Positions 59,452 through 64,000 of a stretch of 64,000 nucleotides of DNA are shown here, in pieces. Origin of the DNA: Thinopyrum elongatum (taxonomy: Eukaryota; Streptophyta; Magnoliopsida; Poales; Poaceae); assembly GCA_011799875.1 (NCBI GenBank), contig CM022302.1, positions 201,110,086-201,174,085 on the forward strand, given 5' to 3'. Under the pieces are notes generated by a model. The model was not told the DNA's origin, made no database searches, and was given only the letters and a program-made list of their open reading frames with translations. A program made the position numbers and the translations under genes. Each line of letters begins with the position of its first letter. Position 1 is the first letter of the stretch.

Positions 59452-60047
59452 CCCATTATCTTCATAAGCTCTTTCATCTCCTCATTGCTGACAATGCCGT
59501 TCAGCAGCTTTTGCTTGGCCATGATCAGAGGAACTGCATCTTTAACCTTCTGCTTCGCATCTTCCTGTTCTGCCGTTCCTTCAGTTACTTGTCCAACACC
59601 CCAACCTGCTGGTATTGGGATTCCTCGGCTAACCAAATAATTAGTGTAGTTGCATTCCCCCACATCAGCAACTTCCCAGAAATACAAATCACACGAATCT
59701 TCCCTTTTCTGCACGAATCAAATTGGAAGATCATCAACCAAACTATTAAAAAAATCAGCAACTAAAAGCAGCGGAACAACACTTAAACATATTATTACCC
59801 CATGATTCGGGCATTTGTAGAAGACTAGGCCAGGGTTGAGGATTGTGGTTGAGACGCGACGGATGACTCTGCGTGATTTGCAGCAGTGGCACCACACCAA
59901 CAGCAGCGGGTTGCGATGAGCAACCGGCTGCGGTGCGTGTGCCGGCGGGGGTGTGATGAGACCCACAGGTGATGGTACGGGTGGCGACTTGGCGCATATC
60001 TGGTTGTTGCCTGCTGAAGAGTAGGTGGACGAGCCGCCAGCGGACAT
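59452..60047 (-). pseudogene. GRF-type zinc-finger protein gene, split by Tat B
   Basis: Exon 1 is 60047-59799 (83 codons, MSAGGSSTYSSAG start, Pro-rich, then WCHCCKSRRVIRR, NPGLVFYKCPNHG). Donor GG/GTAATA, acceptor GTGCAG/AAAAGG. Exon 2 starts at 59708 (KREDSCDLYFWEVADVGECN). Together CxC/CxxC, NPGxxFYxCP, Cys and YFW form a GRF zinc finger. A helical region with VPLIMAKQKLLNG and NEEMKELMKIMG follows, where Tat B is inserted. The remaining 29 codons with a membrane segment are at 44147-44236; total 196 residues. Plant GRF proteins with a C-terminal membrane helix are known, function poorly understood. It converges on the TNP2 gene, so it may be a transposon accessory or captured host gene. 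Confidence 0.75.
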
Positions 60048-60151
60048 GGTTGCTGCGGCCAGAGCTTCTGATGCTAGGCAGAGTAACTAGAGAAGAGGAG
60101 AAGCGAACATTGGATATGTCAGTTTCATTACTTGCAGAGTAGCATAGCAGC

Positions 60152-60158
60152 ATATATA
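60152..60158 (-). promoter_or_regulatory. TATA box of the GRF-finger gene
   Basis: ACTATATATGC on the minus strand, about 105 nt before the start codon at 60047, fits a plant core promoter. No other motif identified. Confidence 0.5.
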
Positions 60159-60259
60159 GTCATAGTCTAGGTTTGGATTCGAACCAGCTACAGGAACACG
60201 TCTCTTTTTTTTCTAAAACTCAGCAACATCTCTTTACTGGTACACTAGCTTGTTCTGTA

Positions 60260-60400
60260 CGCCTTCTCAATTCTTTGATTTTCTTTTCTTTTTTTTTGCA
60301 AGGAAGGAAGGAGGAGAAAATTGAGGGTTCCTAGGACTCGAACCCAAGACCTCTTGGTTGAAAACTAAGGGTGCTAGTCACTTATGTGGCGAACATTCCC
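60260..60400 (-). mobile_element. Possible tRNA-derived SINE
   Basis: Minus strand: TAGCACCCTTAGTTTTCAACC, then AGGTCTTGGGTTCGAGTCCT, which contains a good RNA polymerase III B box GGTTCGAGTCC (60344-60334), and after about 60 nt an A-rich tail (GCAAAAAAAAAGAAAAG). A clear A box is not seen (weak ACATAAGTGAC). It does not fold into a full tRNA in my reading. Could be a worn SINE or a tRNA relic. Confidence 0.35.
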
Positions 60401-60540
60401 TGGGAGGAGGACGGCAAACGAACGCATTTTCCTTGTAGTTTTAGTTGCGATGCAAGATCAAACGGTCGCAGTTTCGGGAATGTTATCTGGCGAACGAGCC
60501 CAGTTTTTCTTTTCTTCCTATATATAAAAAAGTATGCTAC

Positions 60541-61060
60541 TTGGTGTCGGCTTAGTCAACAAACGATTGTGCCAACCTTGACCATTGGATTGACATTCAA
60601 CGTCTGTCATGTTTCTTCAGTCTCTTCTTCCTCCAGCTGCCAAACCCAAACCAGCGCCTGCGGGACCGCCTGCTCCCACCTCCCACGGCTGGCTGTGCTG
60701 CCACGCACGCATCATGGCCACATCGCACCCTAATACTCTGCGCATCTTCCCCGGCTCCTGTTCGTTCCCGTCCGAGGCCTCACCATCGTCCTCCGCCTTG
60801 GTTCGCTCGCCGCGGTGCCGCCCTCCGGTGTTGTCAACATGGTCAACAACCGAGAGGAATAAGGAGATGACTGTACATGGTGAGGATGACAGTAGGGACC
60901 CACGAGGATCATGACAGTAGGCAAGCAAGTGCCTCCTTTATTACAAGAAAAAATGGTTTCTCCTGATGGTTTCCTGACATCTGGGTCGCACGCCACTGTC
61001 AACGTAGTCAATAAGCGAGATAACTGCACAAGGAGCAGCAGACACCCGGGACCCAGCAGC
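60541..61060. repeat. Subterminal-type repeat, unit 1 (diverged)
   Basis: Shares GTCAACAAACGAT, GCTCCCACCTCCC-CGGCTG, TCTTCCCCGGCTCC and TGGTCAACnnnCGA in the same order as units 2 and 3. Proline-rich frames are by-products. No intact gene. Confidence 0.6.
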
Positions 61061-61533
61061 GCGCGCAGTAATTTGTTTTCGGGACGGAGAAGGGTATCAA
61101 CTGGGTTGTGCGGGAGCTGTGGCCCGTCTAGCCCAGGCTTTTATTTCATATGTTTACCACATGACCAACCCAGTTTTTTTTCCTTTCTGAAAATGGCTAG
61201 CCCAGCTATTTTGTTTTTTGCAGAATAACCAACATAGGCCTACTTGCTTTTCTACGCCCTGCTGGGCCGGAAATCTTTCAAGACGAGGAGGGATGCATTC
61301 GGGCTTGCCCAGAAAATGGGTTATAAGTAATAAGAAATGGGCTGTAAAATGAAAAAATACAGCAAACAGGCAATTAGTTCCAAAATACTTTTTTCTTTCC
61401 GATTTTGATATTTTAAATTTCATTGTTTTTGTGCGGGTAAAATTTCATTGGATTTAAATTAAGGTATGTTTAGTTTTTAAATTAATTTGAATCTGGCTAG
61501 AAATTTCGGGTTGTATGCTGTTTGGGACAGATT
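61061..61533. other. Spacer between repeat units
   Basis: AT-rich in its right half (61,360-61,500), no coding domain, no terminal repeats. Confidence 0.4.
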
Positions 61534-62241
61534 TGGAGGCTGACTTGTGGGTCTACTAGGTTGACGTGTACGAAAGGCTTTGTCAACTTAGTCCACAAAC
61601 AATTCTAGCAGCAGTGACCGTTAGATGTTTAATCCAACGGCCGTGCTGCTTCTTCAATATCTGATCTTCTTGCTCCAGCCGCCCAACCAGCGCCGGTGGG
61701 ACTGCCTGCTCCCACCTCCCGTGGCCGGCTGTGCTGCCGCACAGGGCGCACCGCCCCACCCTACTCCATCGCTGGCCATGCCATTCCTCTACTCACCCAC
61801 ACCTCCTGTTATTTTCCGGCGATGGCAGGCGAACCAGTAAACCCTCGTACTCCCCACCGCGTGGGCAACCACTGCCGAGTCTTCCCCGGCTCCGGGTCGT
61901 TCCCTTCCTAGGCCTCGCCGTCGTCCACCGCCCTGGTGCTCTCGGCGCGGCGTGGTCAACGTGGTCAACGAACGACATCCATCAGAAGAGGACTGTATGT
62001 GGAGAGGCTGACAGTTGGGTCCACGGCCACACGCAAGGAAGTGCCTCCTTATTACGTGCAAAATAATGATTCCTCCACCTAACAGCAGGTACCCACCGGA
62101 AGGGCCTCTGTATTTCGTGAAAAAAACATTCCTCCCACTGACAGCTCGGACCCACCAGCTATATCTTCGCACGCAAGGAAGTGCCTCCTTATTACGCACA
62201 AAAAAATGAATACTCCCCCTGCTATCTTGGACCCACCATAG
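61534..62241. repeat. 708-bp repeat, unit 2
   Basis: Starts GGAGGCTGACTTGTGGGTC. It is followed without a gap by unit 3, which starts GGAGGCTGACTAGTGGGCC 708 bp later. Each has an upstream CTTTGTCAACTTAGTC block, a Pro-rich GC block and a tail of ACGCAAGGAAGTGCCTCCTTAT copies. Confidence 0.75.
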
Positions 62242-63060
62242 TTGGAGGCTGACTAGTGGGCCTACTAAGTTGACACAGACGAAGGGCTTTGTCAACTTAG
62301 TCAGTATGAACGATTCTAGCTGTAGTGACCGTACGATGTCCATCCAACGACCGTAGTGCTTCTTCAACCTCTGTTCTTCTTGCTCTAGCCGCCCAAACCA
62401 GTGCCGGTCGTGCCGCCTGCTCCTGCCTCCCGTGGCCGGCTCTGCTGCCGCGCAGGCCTCACCGCCCCACCCTACTCCCATCGCTGGCCTGGCCATCCCT
62501 GTACTCACCCAGACCTGCTGTTATTCTCCGGCGACGGCAGCCTCACACTGCAGCCCAACCAGTAAACCCTCGTACGCCCCTCCGCGTGGGAAACAACTGC
62601 CGAGTCTTCCCCGGCTCCGGGTCATTCCCTTCCTAGGCCACGCTGTCGTCCACCGCCTTGGTGCTCTCGGTGCGGCGTGGTCAACGTGGTCAAGGAACGA
62701 CTTACATCGGAAGAGGACTGTACATGGAGAGGCTGACAGCTGGGTCCACGGCCGCAGCAAGGAAGTGCCTTCTTATTACGCGCAAAATAATGATTCCTCC
62801 ACCTGACAGCAGGGACCTACTGGAAGGGCCTCTGTATTTTGGCTTAGCTGTATTTTGCGAAAAAAAACTTTTCCCCCCTGACAGCTGGGACCCACCAGCT
62901 ACATCTTCGCACGCAAGGAAGTGCCTCCACATTAGGTGCGAAAAAAATGAATCCTCCTCCTGACAGCTCGGACCCACCATCAATAACTTCGCACGCAAGG
63001 AAGTGCGTCCTTATCCTTCCTGACAGCCGGGACCCACCTGGTCGAAGCGTACGTAGCGTT
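62242..63060. repeat. 708-bp repeat, unit 3 with extended tail
   Basis: Same block order as unit 2; its tail has extra copies of GCAAGGAAGTGC(G/C)TCC (about 62,757, 62,911, 62,994) and GACAGC..GGGACCCACC. Probably CACTA subterminal DNA (inferred). Confidence 0.7.
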
Positions 63061-63299
63061 CTCGCGAACGTGTACGTACATACTGGTCGATCGGTCTCTC
63101 TGGAATGATGAACCGTGTCCGAGCAAGCAGTAGCACGTGTAGTAGTAGAGCCCCCGACGTAGCAGTTCAAGCAGTCCCTTTTAAACCGTGTACACGTACG
63201 TACAGCCACATGCCAAAAAATACGGCCACGTACGTACATACGGGCGGGGTCTCGAACGCCTACTCCCACATACGTACGGCCAGGGCTCATGTACATGGA

Positions 63300-64000
63300 G
63301 AGGCAACGGACGGCAGCAACGGCGTCCTGTTCATCGGGCAGCCAACCGGCTGGTTCAGAACGGAGAAACAGCGTCCTGTTCATCGAGAGGCAACAGACTG
63401 GGTCGGAATGCGTCCTGTTCAACAGGAGCCAAACCGGCTTGGATGGAACAGCAGAAACAGGGTCTGGTGTACCGTAGTACGGAGGAAACGTCCTTCTGTT
63501 TGACCGGCTACGGTCGAAACGGGGGTCCTGTTCATCGGGAGGGGTGTGGCGTACCGCAAAACGGAGAAAACGGACTTGTGTTGGAGCGCTACGGTCGAAA
63601 CGGGGGTCCTGTTCATCGGGAGGGGTGTGGCGTGCCGCAAAACGGAGGAAACAGACTTGTGTTGGAGCGCTACGATCGAAATGGGGGTCCTGTTCATTGG
63701 AGGGGTGTCGCGTACCGCAAAACAGGACTCCACGAGCTACTGTTCACCCACCGTCGACTTCCTTCAGCCTCCACATACACTATTCATCCACCGCGTCTTC
63801 CTCCTGCCTCCACCAGCTACTGTTCATCCAGCCCTCCACCGGCTATTGTTCAACCAGCCCTCCACGGGGTCATGTTCATCCACCCCCAACCAGATCGGCT
63901 GTGGCGGCCTTCTCTCGGGGTCCTGTTCATCCAGCAGCAACGGCCTACTACTACTACCACGGGGTCCTGTTCATCCAACCCCCACCGGGAACTGTTCATC
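63300..64000. repeat. TGTTCATC motif array
   Basis: About 14 copies of TGTTCA(T/A)C, often as GTCCTGTTCATCGGG or CTGTTCATCCA, spaced 20-80 bp. Short spaced motifs of this sort are usual near CACTA ends. Continues to the window edge. Confidence 0.7.
63500..63735. repeat. 81-bp tandem repeat, nearly three copies
   Basis: The GGGGGTCCTGTTCAT block recurs at about 63521, 63602 and 63683, exactly 81 bp apart, with TGGCGTACCGCAAAACGGAG and TTGTGTTGGAGCGCTACG between. 81 is a multiple of three, so minus-strand reading gives a 27-residue repeat, but no other coding evidence exists. Confidence 0.85.

Larger units (their letters stand above)
37210..64000 (+). mobile_element. CACTA-2 DNA transposon (left end; right end beyond window)
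   Basis: CACTAGTTGAAAAGGAAAAG at 37210 has a CACTA terminus followed by short subterminal repeats (GGTACCGTACC at 37242, TGGTACTGTACCA at 37278). Downstream lie a TNP2-type transposase (plus strand), a convergent GRF-finger gene and subterminal-type repeat arrays to the window end. I infer they form one element, later invaded by Tat B. No reverse-complement terminus (CTTTTCAACTAGTG) is visible, so the element's extent is open, and the 37210 end could belong to a different, smaller CACTA copy. Confidence 0.5.

Noticed and set aside
60334..60400. Functional tRNA gene
   Set aside because: B box present but no convincing A box, anticodon arm or acceptor stem.
60609..62806. Series of Pro-rich frames with similar peptides
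   Set aside because: Copies of the same 0.7-kb repeat; frames differ between units and contain stops.
63419..63733. 104-codon frame with 27-residue repeats
   Set aside because: Explained by the 81-bp tandem repeat; no start context, no domain.

Overview
The window is repeat-rich plant DNA and almost certainly comes from a Triticeae grass (wheat, Aegilops, barley or rye group). The evidence is nested Ty3/Gypsy LTR retrotransposons of Tat and Athila-like type, CACTA (En/Spm) DNA transposons with TNP2 and Transposase_24 genes, Stowaway MITEs ending in CTCCCTCCGT, and plant GT-AG introns. I see no bacterial genes, CRISPR array, rRNA or convincing tRNA gene. No intact host gene is certain; the best candidate is an uninterrupted 210-codon frame with three 31-residue repeats at 33910-34542 (minus).

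Layout. 1-344 MITE fragments; 345-1690 a 5'-truncated LINE (minus). 3634-5105 an Athila-like LTR cut by CACTA-1. CACTA-1 runs from its CACTA terminus at 5106 to at least 13.5 kb. It has a palindromic subterminal array, a dense GGCCC-motif array, and a decayed multi-exon Transposase_24 gene on the minus strand (6598-13086) whose 5' half grew by exon-plus-intron duplication; a Stowaway MITE sits inside it. 13.6-17.8 kb is low-complexity and dispersed-repeat DNA. 17859-21953 is a 4.1-kb solo LTR flanked by GCACA. 22167-32617 is Tat element A (plus strand, 914-bp LTRs, TSD ACAGT) with a decayed gag-pol and an antisense promoter/ORF before the 3' LTR. 32.6-37.2 kb holds dispersed repeats, the 210-aa frame, a fold-back element and broken Stowaways.

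From 37210 a second CACTA terminus starts CACTA-2: a TNP2-type transposase pseudogene on the plus strand (40121-43638) and, converging on it, a two-exon gene for a GRF-zinc-finger protein with a C-terminal membrane segment. That gene is split in its last exon by Tat element B (44237-59451, minus strand, TSD CCCAT), and B's own 5' LTR is split by an Athila-like gag-pro element (51288-59193, TSD AGGCC) that lacks RT, RNase H and integrase. The N-terminal exons of the GRF gene lie at 59452-60047 and its last 29 codons at 44147-44236. 60.5-64 kb is an array of about 0.7-kb repeats, an 81-bp tandem repeat and many TGTTCATC motifs, which I take to be CACTA subterminal DNA.

How it fits together: a three-level nest (CACTA-2 gene, then Tat B, then the Athila-like element) with all junctions resolvable to the base. 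The coding sequences decay mostly through C-to-T type stops (CAG or CAA to TAG or TAA, TGG to TAG or TGA), as expected for methylated, silenced repeats. The most unusual items are the GRF/membrane accessory gene next to TNP2, the exon-intron multiplication in CACTA-1, and an in-frame TAG at the same protease-RT junction in both Tat elements. Family names are from memory of sequence style and were not checked against a repeat library.
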